Below are positions 13,851 to 21,201 of a stretch of DNA of 21,201 nucleotides, one piece after another. A model generated the notes under the pieces. That model had not been told where the DNA came from and did not search any database. It saw only the letters and a list, made by a program, of their open reading frames with translations. The DNA is taken from positions 1 to 21,201 of the forward strand of contig JAOZMR010000012.1 of assembly GCA_029934215.1 (NCBI GenBank), read 5' to 3'. This stretch comes from Pontiellaceae bacterium. GTDB taxonomy: Bacteria; Verrucomicrobiota; Kiritimatiellia; Kiritimatiellales; Tichowtungiaceae. The position numbers and the translations under genes are program-made. The number at the start of each line of letters is the position of its first letter. Position 1 is the first letter of the stretch.

Positions 13851-16304
13851 ATGGATAATTTTACACCGAGAGCACAACGCGTTCTGAATCTAGCGAAAAA
13901 AGAGGCGCAACAGTTTAATCATAATTATGTCGGTACGGAGCACATCTTGCTCGGACTTGTCGCGCTGGGCAGCGGAGTGGCGCTGGCAGCTTTGCAGTCG
14001 ATGGGCGTGGATCTCGACGGGTTACGCGTCGAGGTCGAGAAAGCGACGAGCTCCGGCGGCGACACAATGATGTCGGGGAATATCCCATTCACACCGCGTG
14101 CAAAAAAGGTGCTTGCTTTAGCGACGAGTGAGGCGCGCTCGCTGGATCATAGCTATATTGGCACCGAGCATGTCCTGCTAGGGTTGCTGAGTGAAGGCGA
14201 GGGAATCGCCGCTCGTGTTCTCGAAAATATGGACGTGGATCTCGATGAAGCTCGCGAGCAAATCATGATGATGCTCGATCCAGATTACGACGGCTCCATG
14301 GAAGACAACGATGAGAGTTCGGATTATAAAAAAAAGAAAAAAGGGAAAGACGGAAAGGTCATTAAAACCCCAGCTCTCAATGCCTTCGGGCGAGATTTGA
14401 CCGAAATGGCAAAGAAAGGCGAGCTCGATCCCGTGATCGGTCGCAAAGACGAGATTGAACGTGTAATCCAGATTCTATGCCGCCGCACAAAAAACAACCC
14501 GGTTCTGATTGGTGAGGCAGGCGTCGGTAAAACCGCAATCGCCGAGGGGCTTGCACAGTCGGTTTCCGACGAAACAGTTCCACAACTTTTGGCAGGGAAA
14601 CGAGTGATTACCCTCGATCTCGCGCTGATGGTTGCCGGCACGAAATATCGCGGACAATTTGAGGAACGAATCAAGGCGGTGATGGATGAGGTAAAGAAAA
14701 CAAAAAACATTTTACTATTCCTCGACGAATTACACACGATTGTCGGAGCCGGCTCGGCGGAAGGCACAATGGATGCTGCAAACATCATAAAACCAGCGCT
14801 TTCGCGAGGCGAAATGCAATGTATTGGTGCGACGACGCTTAATGAATATCGAAAATCGATCGAAAAAGATGCCGCGCTTGAGCGCCGTTTCCAATCGGTT
14901 ATTGTCAAAGAACCAACACAGGAAGAAACGATTCAAATCCTCAAAGGCTTGCGCCCGAAATATGAGGAACATCATCACGCAAAAATCACAGACGATGCGA
15001 TCGAAGCGGCGACCAAACTCTCCGCCCGCTATTTACCAGAGCGATTCCTCCCCGACAAAGCGATCGACCTGATTGATGAAGCGGGCGCACGCAGCCACCT
15101 CACCAACATGATTAAGCCGCCAGAATTCCAAGAACTCCGCGCCCGTCTCGCAGACGCTCGAAAGAGAAAAGACGTATCGATTCGGGATCAGACATTTGAA
15201 GACGCTGCAGTATATCGCGATGCCGAACGCAAAGCCAACGAGGAGCTAGAGGACGCAAAAAAAGCGTGGGAAACCGCACAAACCGAAAATGTTTCGGTGG
15301 TTGATGAAGAGGAGATCCGCGTGGTCGTTTCCAAATGGACAGGCGTACCGGTCGACAAAATGGGCGAACAGGCGTTAAAGAAACTTTTGGCAATGGAGTC
15401 GAAAATTAAGAAAACCGTCATTGGTCAGAACGAAGCAGTATCTGCGATCAGTCGAGCACTCCGCCGTTCACGCGCCGAACTAAAAGACCCAAGCCGTCCC
15501 ATTGGATCGTTTGCATTTCTTGGACCAACAGGCGTTGGGAAAACCATGCTCGCAAAAGAACTAGCTCGCTTCATGTTTGACGACTCAGACGCCCTCATTC
15601 AAATCGACATGTCGGAATACATGGAGAAATTCTCTGCCTCCCGCCTCGTTGGTTCACCCCCAGGCTACGTAGGACACGAGGAAGGCGGACAGCTCACCGA
15701 GCGCGTTCGCCGACGTCCATACTCAGTCGTTCTCTTCGACGAAGTTGAAAAAGCGCATCCCGACGTAATGCACATGATGCTACAAATTCTAGAAGAAGGT
15801 CGGCTCACCGACAGTCTTGGACGCAGCGTCGATTTCCGGAACACCATCGTCATCATGACCTCCAATGTAGGAGCAAGTCACCAGGCAAAAGGAGGACTCG
15901 GGTTTGCTCCACAAACTACGGGTAGCGACTATGACAAACTCAAGGCAACCATGATGGCAGCGTGCAAAGAAACCTTTAAACCAGAGCTCGTCAATCGGCT
16001 CGACGACATCATCGTCTTCCGTCAGCTCACCGTCAAAGACATCGAAATTATTCTCGATCTTGAGATCGAACGAGTTCAGGAAAGAGTAGCAGCTCGAGAA
16101 ATCAAGCTAACGATTGCGCCGAAGGCGAAAGAATTCCTCATTAAAGAAGGGTTTGATAAAGCCTACGGTGCACGTCAATTACGTCGAGCAGTAGAACGGC
16201 AGCTAGAAGATCCGATGGCAGAAGCTATTTTACGCGAAGAAATTGAATCAGGAAAACCCGTCAGCGTCCGTGCTGGAAAAGAAGGCCTAACATTTGTCCA
16301 GTAA
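13851..16304 (+). CDS. clpC: ClpC-type AAA+ chaperone, ATPase subunit of Clp protease
   Basis: An 817-residue Hsp100 unfoldase that would feed substrates to ClpP. The N domain (1-145) has the two Clp repeats (FTPRAQRVLNLAKKEAQ and FTPRAKKVLALATSEARS). The first AAA module has Walker A GEAGVGKT (221-228) and Walker B ILLFLDE (287-293). The middle region (about 440-475, FEDAAVYRDAERKANEEL) is the short UVR-like segment, which separates ClpC from ClpB with its long coiled coil. The second module has GPTGVGKT (558-565) and VVLFDEVEKAHPDV. LGF in GGLGFAPQ fits the ClpP-binding loop. GAGAGGAATACTT precedes the ATG. Neither clpP nor mcsAB is near, so adaptor use is unknown. A lysine-rich run (about 160-170) links the N domain to the first AAA module. 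Confidence 0.96.
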   Translation: MDNFTPRAQRVLNLAKKEAQQFNHNYVGTEHILLGLVALGSGVALAALQSMGVDLDGLRVEVEKATSSGGDTMMSGNIPFTPRAKKVLALATSEARSLDHSYIGTEHVLLGLLSEGEGIAARVLENMDVDLDEAREQIMMMLDPDYDGSMEDNDESSDYKKKKKGKDGKVIKTPALNAFGRDLTEMAKKGELDPVIGRKDEIERVIQILCRRTKNNPVLIGEAGVGKTAIAEGLAQSVSDETVPQLLAGKRVITLDLALMVAGTKYRGQFEERIKAVMDEVKKTKNILLFLDELHTIVGAGSAEGTMDAANIIKPALSRGEMQCIGATTLNEYRKSIEKDAALERRFQSVIVKEPTQEETIQILKGLRPKYEEHHHAKITDDAIEAATKLSARYLPERFLPDKAIDLIDEAGARSHLTNMIKPPEFQELRARLADARKRKDVSIRDQTFEDAAVYRDAERKANEELEDAKKAWETAQTENVSVVDEEEIRVVVSKWTGVPVDKMGEQALKKLLAMESKIKKTVIGQNEAVSAISRALRRSRAELKDPSRPIGSFAFLGPTGVGKTMLAKELARFMFDDSDALIQIDMSEYMEKFSASRLVGSPPGYVGHEEGGQLTERVRRRPYSVVLFDEVEKAHPDVMHMMLQILEEGRLTDSLGRSVDFRNTIVIMTSNVGASHQAKGGLGFAPQTTGSDYDKLKATMMAACKETFKPELVNRLDDIIVFRQLTVKDIEIILDLEIERVQERVAAREIKLTIAPKAKEFLIKEGFDKAYGARQLRRAVERQLEDPMAEAILREEIESGKPVSVRAGKEGLTFVQ

Positions 16305-16308
16305 GCGA

Positions 16309-16577
16309 CGGGGGAGTGGAGAGATGGAGTAGAGGAGTAATAGAACAGAGTGATAGGATCGAACAATTCCACCACTCCAAAACTCCACCACTCCAAAACT
16401 CCATCACTCCAATCCACCACCACTCCAATTCTCCATCACTCCAATCCACCACCACTCCAATTCTCCACCACTCCAATTCTCCATCACTCCAATCCACCAT
16501 CACTCCAATCCACCACCACTCCAATTCTCCACCACTCCAATTCTCCATCACTCCACTTCTCCAATCCCCACTCTTTT
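16309..16577 (+). repeat. G-free minisatellite and complementary purine tract between clpC and icd
   Basis: From 16362 to 16577 (216 nt) the plus strand has no G at all. It is made of about a dozen variable units such as CACCACTCCAATTCTC and CATCACTCCAATC. Just before it, 16310-16339 is a G/A-rich stretch (GGGGAGTGGAGAGATGGAGT and on) that is roughly the reverse complement of the units, so a large stem could form. The tract ends 18 bp before the icd ATG. Because it lacks stops in one frame, the icd reading frame stays open 82 codons upstream, which could mislead start assignment. It is not a CRISPR array: there are no constant repeats with unique spacers. Confidence 0.85.
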
Positions 16578-16595
16578 GATTTAAAAAGGAAAAAC

Positions 16596-18806
16596 ATGAA
16601 CGAAAAAGCAAAAATCATCTACACGATCACCGACGAAGCCCCGGCGCTCGCCACACACTCCCTCCTCCCCATCATTGCCGTGTACACCAGCGCAGCCGGA
16701 GTCACCGTCGAATCGCGCGACATTTCACTCGCTGAGCGCATTCTCTCTCAGTTTCCCGACTGCCTCACCGAAGAGCAACGCGTCTCCGACGCCCTCGCCG
16801 AACTCGGCAAACTAGCGATGACACCGGAAGCCAATATCATCAAACTCCCGAACATCTCCGCCTCGGTTCCGCAAATAGAAGCCGCCATCGCCGAGCTACA
16901 GACTCAAGGCTACGCCCTCCCCGACTATTCCGACCCCAAAGCGCAACCCATCTACGACACCATTAAAGGCTCCGCCGTCAATCCGGTTCTGCGCGAAGGA
17001 AACTCCGACCGCCGCGCCGCCGCCGCCGTTAAGCAATACGCAAAAAACCATCCGCACCGAATGGGCGAATGGTCTGCCGAATCTGAATCCATCGTTTCCA
17101 GCATGTCGGACGGCGATTTCTTCGCCAACGAAAAATCAGTCACCGTTCCGGAAGCGACCACCGCGAAGATTGAACTCATCGCCGAAGATGGGAGCATCAC
17201 CGTTCTGAAAGACAACCTCGCATTACAAGCGGGTGAAGTCCTCGACGGAACCTTCATGAGCGCAAAAACCCTCGACGCATTTTTCGCCGAACAGATCGAA
17301 GAAACAAAAGAAGCCGGCACCCTATTCTCTCTACACATGAAAGCCACTATGATGAAGATCTCCGACCCAATCATCTTCGGTCACTGCGTAAAAGTATTCT
17401 TCAAAGACGTCTTCGAAAAACACGCAGAAATCATCGCCGAACTCGGCGTTGACGTAAAACACGGCTTCGGCGACCTCATCGCAAAAATCGAAACACTACC
17501 CGCAGAACAAAAAGCAGAAATCGAAGCGGACATCGCCGCAGTCTACGAAAACAGCCCAGACCTCGCGATGGTCAACTCCCATAAAGGCATCACAAACCTC
17601 CACGTCCCAAGCGACGTAATTATCGACGCATCCATGCCAGCCGCAATCCGCGCCTCCGGTCAAATGTGGAACAAAGAAGACAAACAACAAGACACAAACT
17701 TCATCATCCCCGACCGATGCTACGCAGGGGTCTACGCCGAAACCGTCGACTTCTGCAAAAAGAACGGCGCGTTCGACCCAACCACCATGGGCAGCGTCCC
17801 CAACGTCGGACTCATGGCACAGAAAGCCGAAGAATACGGCTCGCACGACAAAACCTTCGAAATTCCAATGTCTGGAACCGTCCGCGTTAGCGATGAAAAA
17901 GGAAACGTTCTCTTCGAACACAACGTAGAAACAGGCGACATCTGGCGCGCCTGCCAAACCAAAGACGCACCAATCCGCGACTGGGTAAAGCTCGCCGTAA
18001 ACCGCGCCCGCGCAACGGGAACCCCAATCATCTTCTGGCTCGACGAAAACCGAGCCCACGACGCCCAACTCGTCGCCAAAGTCGAAACCTATCTCGCCGA
18101 CAACGAAACCGAAGGACTCGACATACAATTAATGTCACCGCAAGCCGCGACCCGTGTTTCCCTCGAACGCGCCAAAGAAGGAAAAGACACCATCTCCGTA
18201 ACAGGCAACGTCCTTCGCGACTACCTCACCGACCTCTTCCCAATTCTCGAACTCGGCACCAGCGCAAAAATGCTCTCCATTGTCCCGCTCATGAACGGCG
18301 GCGGACTCTTTGAGACCGGCGCCGGCGGTTCCGCCCCAAAACACGTACAACAGTTCGAAAAAGAAAACCACCTGCGTTGGGACTCGCTCGGCGAATTCCT
18401 CGCCCTTGGCGTATCCCTCGAACACCTCGCCACCGTCTTCGACAACTCGCAGGCTCAACTGCTCGCCGACACCCTCGACGAAGCGATCACAAAATTCCTC
18501 GAAACCAACAAATCGCCATCGCGCAAAGTGGGCGAACTCGACAATCGAGGAAGCCACTTCTACTTCGCTCTCTACTGGGCCGAAGCTCTCGCTTCGCAAG
18601 ACAAAGACGCCGACCTAAAAACCCGCTTTACAAAACTCGCAGAGGCATTAAAAACCAACACAGAAAAGATCGTCGCCGAACTCATAGAAGTTCAAGACAC
18701 CTCCATGAACCTCAACGGCTACTATCGACCGAACGAAAAGCTTGCCATCAAAGCCATGCGTCCGAGCGAAACCTTTAACAACATCCTCGAAACCGCATTA
18801 TCCTAA
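16596..18806 (+). CDS. icd: NADP-dependent isocitrate dehydrogenase, monomeric type
   Basis: Oxidative decarboxylation of isocitrate to 2-oxoglutarate with NADP, in the TCA cycle. The 736-residue size is that of the monomeric class (about 740 residues), unrelated in length to the dimeric enzyme of about 415. Familiar blocks are TDEAPALATHSLLPI at the N-terminus, LPNISASVPQ, NPVLREGNSDRR (129-140, substrate region), HMKATMMKISDPIIFGHCV, and LDENRAHD. The ATG at 16596 is chosen because AAAAAGGAAAAAC precedes it and the family N-terminus begins there; the upstream 82 open codons are minisatellite. Third codon positions are strongly C-rich, more so than in neighbouring genes, which suggests high expression. 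A palindromic repeat follows the stop. Confidence 0.97.
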   Translation: MNEKAKIIYTITDEAPALATHSLLPIIAVYTSAAGVTVESRDISLAERILSQFPDCLTEEQRVSDALAELGKLAMTPEANIIKLPNISASVPQIEAAIAELQTQGYALPDYSDPKAQPIYDTIKGSAVNPVLREGNSDRRAAAAVKQYAKNHPHRMGEWSAESESIVSSMSDGDFFANEKSVTVPEATTAKIELIAEDGSITVLKDNLALQAGEVLDGTFMSAKTLDAFFAEQIEETKEAGTLFSLHMKATMMKISDPIIFGHCVKVFFKDVFEKHAEIIAELGVDVKHGFGDLIAKIETLPAEQKAEIEADIAAVYENSPDLAMVNSHKGITNLHVPSDVIIDASMPAAIRASGQMWNKEDKQQDTNFIIPDRCYAGVYAETVDFCKKNGAFDPTTMGSVPNVGLMAQKAEEYGSHDKTFEIPMSGTVRVSDEKGNVLFEHNVETGDIWRACQTKDAPIRDWVKLAVNRARATGTPIIFWLDENRAHDAQLVAKVETYLADNETEGLDIQLMSPQAATRVSLERAKEGKDTISVTGNVLRDYLTDLFPILELGTSAKMLSIVPLMNGGGLFETGAGGSAPKHVQQFEKENHLRWDSLGEFLALGVSLEHLATVFDNSQAQLLADTLDEAITKFLETNKSPSRKVGELDNRGSHFYFALYWAEALASQDKDADLKTRFTKLAEALKTNTEKIVAELIEVQDTSMNLNGYYRPNEKLAIKAMRPSETFNNILETALS

Positions 18807-18827
18807 AACAATCTGTAAAATGAAGGG

Positions 18828-18842
18828 TTCCAACCCTTGGAA
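18828..18842 (+). repeat. TTCCAA-N3-TTGGAA palindrome, copy 6
   Basis: TTCCAACCCTTGGAA, 22 bp after the icd stop, with GGG before and AA after. It is identical in its core to the copy at 7419-7433. It could fold into a short hairpin in the icd 3' end. Confidence 0.75.
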
Positions 18843-19041
18843 ACGAGCTGGATCAGGTTTTCACAACCGCTATCGCTAGAGGGAACCAGAGGAACAGCCG
18901 ATGGGAGAGAGGGTAGAGGAGTATCGAATATCGAAGGGCTGGGCCATTTCCGACTACCGCTTTCCAAGGTTTAGGAAATCCCCTTCAGGGCGGGGATGGT
19001 TCTTTGAGGGAAGAGCGAGAGCAATTTGCCTATTTTCTGGT

Positions 19042-19071
19042 TTTGCCTCGCAAATTGACTGTTACCACTTT
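19042..19071 (+). repeat. 30-bp dispersed motif, copy C
   Basis: TTTGCCTCG-N14-CCACTTT, facing the transposase. 24 of 30 positions match copy A at 617-646. About 50 bp further on in the same direction is the TTAACCGCGAA word at 19123-19133. Confidence 0.6.
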
Positions 19072-19240
19072 CACACCGGATTATGCACGAAACGAACGAA
19101 TGTCTAAAAAAACTATAAAATGTTTAACCGCGAAAGAGCACAAAGAACAAGACGGACATTCTACCAAAAAAGGGTCGTTTTGCATTGTAAATCGTTTAAA
19201 ATTAAAAGCTTATGACTATTTCGAAATTTCACGTGGGTGG

Positions 19241-20951
19241 CTATGCTTCTAGCAGATCAACAATTCGTTGCTGATCTTCTGTCCACTCCCCATCCCGAAT
19301 GAATTCAACACCTTTAAGAAGGACTGTGTGTTGTTGACGGCTTTTCAGACAGTCGATCACGCCAGAGAATGTCCATTCGCGTTCAGAGCCTACTCCGTCG
19401 GAATCAAAAAGAGGCTGTAGCCGTTGGGTCATATGCCATTGGAGATAGTAGGCAAGCATGCAGAGAAACACGTGCGCTCGGATTCGATCGTCGGTTTTGT
19501 GATAGAAGGGGCGCATTTCAAGTTGTACGGTTTTTAGATTTTTAAAGGCTCGCTCGACATGTCCGAGGGATTTGTACGCATTGACAACCGAGTCCGTGCT
19601 CAACGTTTCCGATGGAACCTCTGTCCGTATCACGTAACACCCGTCGAGCCGCTCTTCTTGCTCTACTTTCTTTTGATCGATTGTCCACGTAAGTTTGTGC
19701 TCAATGGCTTTCTTTTGATCGGGATCCGCCTGCACTTCCCATGTGAAGAATTTCCCCATTTTGTATTTTTCAAGAACACGTCCAACTCGCGCCGAGATCA
19801 CATCGGTGGTTACGCGCTTTTTGTAATCGGCAACGTTTTGCAGCCCTTCTATGGTCAGGGCGATGAGTCGTTGTCGAGTAGCGCATTCTTTTTGGGCGGA
19901 TAGTGGTTTTTTGCAAAGGCAGTACCGTAGTTCTGTGTCGTCCGGGTCGATGATTTCGACGGTGTTTCTTTCGTCGAATAACTCTGGCGTCAAAACCTCT
20001 CGAGTCATCAACTCTTTAAGCTGTCCATGCGTGAGTGCGCTAATGCTACTGACTTGATCGATCTCTCGAATTTCATTTAACCGCCCCTGCGTGACCATCC
20101 CACGGTCTCCAAAAAAAATGAACTCTTTGAGCCCGTAGCTTAAGCGAACTTCGTTAACCTTCTGCATCACCGTTGTCGCATCATTTGTATTTCCCTTAAA
20201 AACCTCACATCCGATTGGGCAACCATCTGCGTTGGTAATGAGTCCGATAACCACCTGCTCATGTCCTTTTTTACCGTCACGATTACACCCAAATGTCACC
20301 AAATCGCTTTCCGCATATTCGCCCTCGAAGTACGAACTGGTAATGTCATAAAGAATCATGGAGCCGTTTGATAAATGGGTTTTAGCCAGCGTTTTTTGAA
20401 TGGCTTTCTGACGTTCGAGCAACCGATCCATCGGAAGATAACACTGTTTTTCAACAGCAGGCGTTCCTTCGATTCCGCAAAGCTCCCACAGAACCGTGTT
20501 TTTTTGCCTGATTGCAAAGACCTAACTTGCTTCCTTGAAAAACGATTCGCCCAATAATCATAGCCAACACGCAATTCACCCAAGGTTCAGAGCGTGAATA
20601 AAGGATGCGGTGCAGGCCGAGATCCTTTGCTAACTTCAGAAGCATCTGGCTCGCACCCAGCTCACGTGAGGATAGAATTTTTAACGCATCTGGATCTCCC
20701 TTGGCGACCACCTCTTCACGAAAAGCGCACTGCAACATTTTGAGTTGCTCTAGTGAACAGCCCGTAATTCTGCCGTGCTGAGTATGTGCAACTTGCTTTC
20801 TCTTTTTATCCCATGAGGTTGTCCGCAAAATTCCAACTGGATTTTTTCTGGAGGTCTGGATTTCGAGGTGAATATTTCCTGTTTTTTGCTCGCATGTCCT
20901 GAATAAAGCATAATCTCGAAATAAAGCAAGCGTTATTACTTCACCATGCAT
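19241..20951 (-). pseudogene. IS1634-like transposase split by a frameshift
   Basis: Two overlapping frames form one DDE transposase of about 560 residues. The N-terminal part (20951 to about 20500) has KRKQVAHTQHGRI and the helical segment KLAKDLGLHRI. The C-terminal part (about 20500 to 19241) reads NTVLWELCGIEGTPAVEKQC, then YDITSSYFEGEYAESD (first D), FFGDRGMVTQG (second D) and GHVERAFKNLKTVQLEMRPF (E), all IS1634/IS4-group features. The frames switch at a run of seven A on the coding strand (20496-20504 region); with six A they would join as NQAKNTVLWEL. So it is either inactivated by a one-base insertion or made by slippage. Catalytic residues are otherwise intact. The family-like N-terminus seems to begin near residue 28 of the first frame, so the true start is uncertain. 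Confidence 0.85.
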
Positions 20952-21010
20952 GGCTATGTTTTGAAATTCAAAAAGGCTCTTTGTGCATCTATCATTGAGT
21001 GAATCGGTGA

Positions 21011-21020
21011 CCCCCCCCCC
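21011..21020. repeat. Run of ten C
   Basis: A homopolymer of ten C (ten G on the minus strand) lies about 60 bp upstream of the transposase frame. Such runs change length easily. It may be a genuine slippery tract or a sequencing uncertainty; it is not within a coding frame. Confidence 0.7.
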
Positions 21021-21116
21021 AGAATGTCCGACAAGAGTGTTTACTAATCTTTTTCTTTACGATCTCTGCATTCCTTCGCGGTTAACAAATTTCCATGTTT
21101 TTGCAGTTTTCATGTC

Positions 21117-21146
21117 AAAGTGGCTACATTCATATTTCGAGACAAA
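21117..21146 (-). repeat. 30-bp dispersed motif, copy B
   Basis: On the minus strand TTTGTCTCG-N14-CCACTTT, matching copy A at 24 of 30 positions and with identical spacing. It faces the transposase, as copy C does from the other side. One base separates it from the 54-bp repeat at 21148. Confidence 0.6.
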
Positions 21147-21147
21147 A

Positions 21148-21201
21148 CGGTAGACTGTAATTTGAAATGCCCGCTTTTTAAAAATCGTGCCCCATGCCAG
21201 A
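21148..21201 (+). repeat. 54-bp dispersed repeat, copy 2 (cut by window edge)
   Basis: It matches 7770-7823 in 52 of 54 positions and runs off the window, so its right end is unknown. The sequences to the left of the two copies are unrelated, so 7770 and 21148 probably mark a true repeat boundary. Confidence 0.75.

Larger units (their letters stand above)
18807..19240. other. Intergenic repeat-rich region between icd and the transposase
   Basis: No credible gene is seen. It holds the palindrome at 18828-18842, a diverged one near 18962-18977 (TTCCAAGGTTTAGGAA), a GTATCGAATATCGAA word near 18920, the 30-bp motif at 19042-19071 and a TTTAACCGCGAAAGAGCACA stretch at 19122-19141. The left end of the transposase element should lie in the last 100 bp but could not be placed. 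Confidence 0.6.
19122..21092. mobile_element. Insertion element region, ends not resolved
   Basis: The transposase is flanked, in inverted orientation, by a TTAACCGCGAA word (19123-19133 plus; 21082-21092 minus). No clean terminal inverted repeats or target duplication could be defined by eye. Weak similarity exists between GAAATTTCA near 19213-19221 and TGAATTTCA on the minus strand near 20958. The coordinates given are those of the flanking words, not proven element ends. Confidence 0.35.

Noticed and set aside
16362..16577. CRISPR array
   Set aside because: Units of 13-19 nt are contiguous and variable, without constant repeats and unique spacers; no cas gene is near.
16350..16595. N-terminal extension of isocitrate dehydrogenase
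   Set aside because: The 82 codons are minisatellite sequence; the family N-terminus and a good ribosome site are at 16596.
16175..16611. Minus-strand open frames over the minisatellite
   Set aside because: They consist of repeated W, E, G, V, D residues translated from the tandem units and have no ribosome site.
17866..17881. Additional TTCCAA/TTGGAA palindrome in icd
   Set aside because: The centre is four bases, the second arm is incomplete (CTGGAA), and it fits the conserved protein sequence; judged chance.
17496..18128. Long open frame antisense to icd (210 codons)
   Set aside because: It is a by-product of the strong C bias at third codon positions of icd; its translation is low-complexity (F, V, G, D rich) with no family resemblance.
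18901..19252. Small ORFs between icd and the transposase
   Set aside because: They cover dispersed motifs and repeats, with no ribosome site or protein-like pattern.

Overview
The window looks like a chromosomal segment of a Gram-negative bacterium, probably from the PVC superphylum. LpxK shows that lipid A is made. A UVR-type ClpC, a monomeric NADP-dependent isocitrate dehydrogenase and sigma-54 are present, and the intergenic regions are rich in small dispersed repeats. The repeat style suggests Kiritimatiellota or a neighbouring lineage, but that is inference; there is no 16S gene or ribosomal protein to confirm it. No tRNA gene was seen.

Layout. 1-698 has no gene, only dyads and one copy of a 30-bp dispersed motif. 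699-3300 (minus) carries a soluble PAS histidine kinase downstream of a DUF4143-type AAA ATPase. RNase P RNA (plus, about 3461-3798) ends exactly where the convergent sigma-54 gene rpoN (minus, 3799-5211) stops. A YycJ/WalJ-like metallo-beta-lactamase-fold hydrolase (5285-6073) and lpxK (6171-7325) follow on plus. 7326-8016 is a graveyard: arms of about 58 bp in inverted orientation enclose the frameshifted 3' end of a YhcH/YjgK-family gene, a second decayed 3' end on the other strand, and a 54-bp repeat that recurs at the right edge of the window. A rhomboid protease (minus) diverges from a LysM L,D-transpeptidase (plus), followed by accA, a conserved hypothetical, a sugar-nucleotide-type nucleotidyltransferase and a small ORF interrupted by an in-frame TAG. 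rnc (minus) diverges from clpC (plus), whose leader has dyads and a possible short leader ORF. Between clpC and icd lies a 216-nt G-free minisatellite. The right end holds a frameshifted IS1634-like transposase flanked by inverted copies of two small dispersed motifs.

The genes are mostly housekeeping: envelope (lpxK, L,D-transpeptidase, rhomboid), fatty acid synthesis (accA), RNA processing (rnpB, rnc), protein quality control (clpC), TCA cycle (icd) and regulation (rpoN, histidine kinase). No complete new multigene system was found. The most distinctive content is non-coding: a TTCCAA-N3-TTGGAA palindrome family with asymmetric flanks (five intergenic copies, one inside rnc), a 30-bp motif in three copies, the inverted-arm cassette at 7380-7987, and the icd leader minisatellite.
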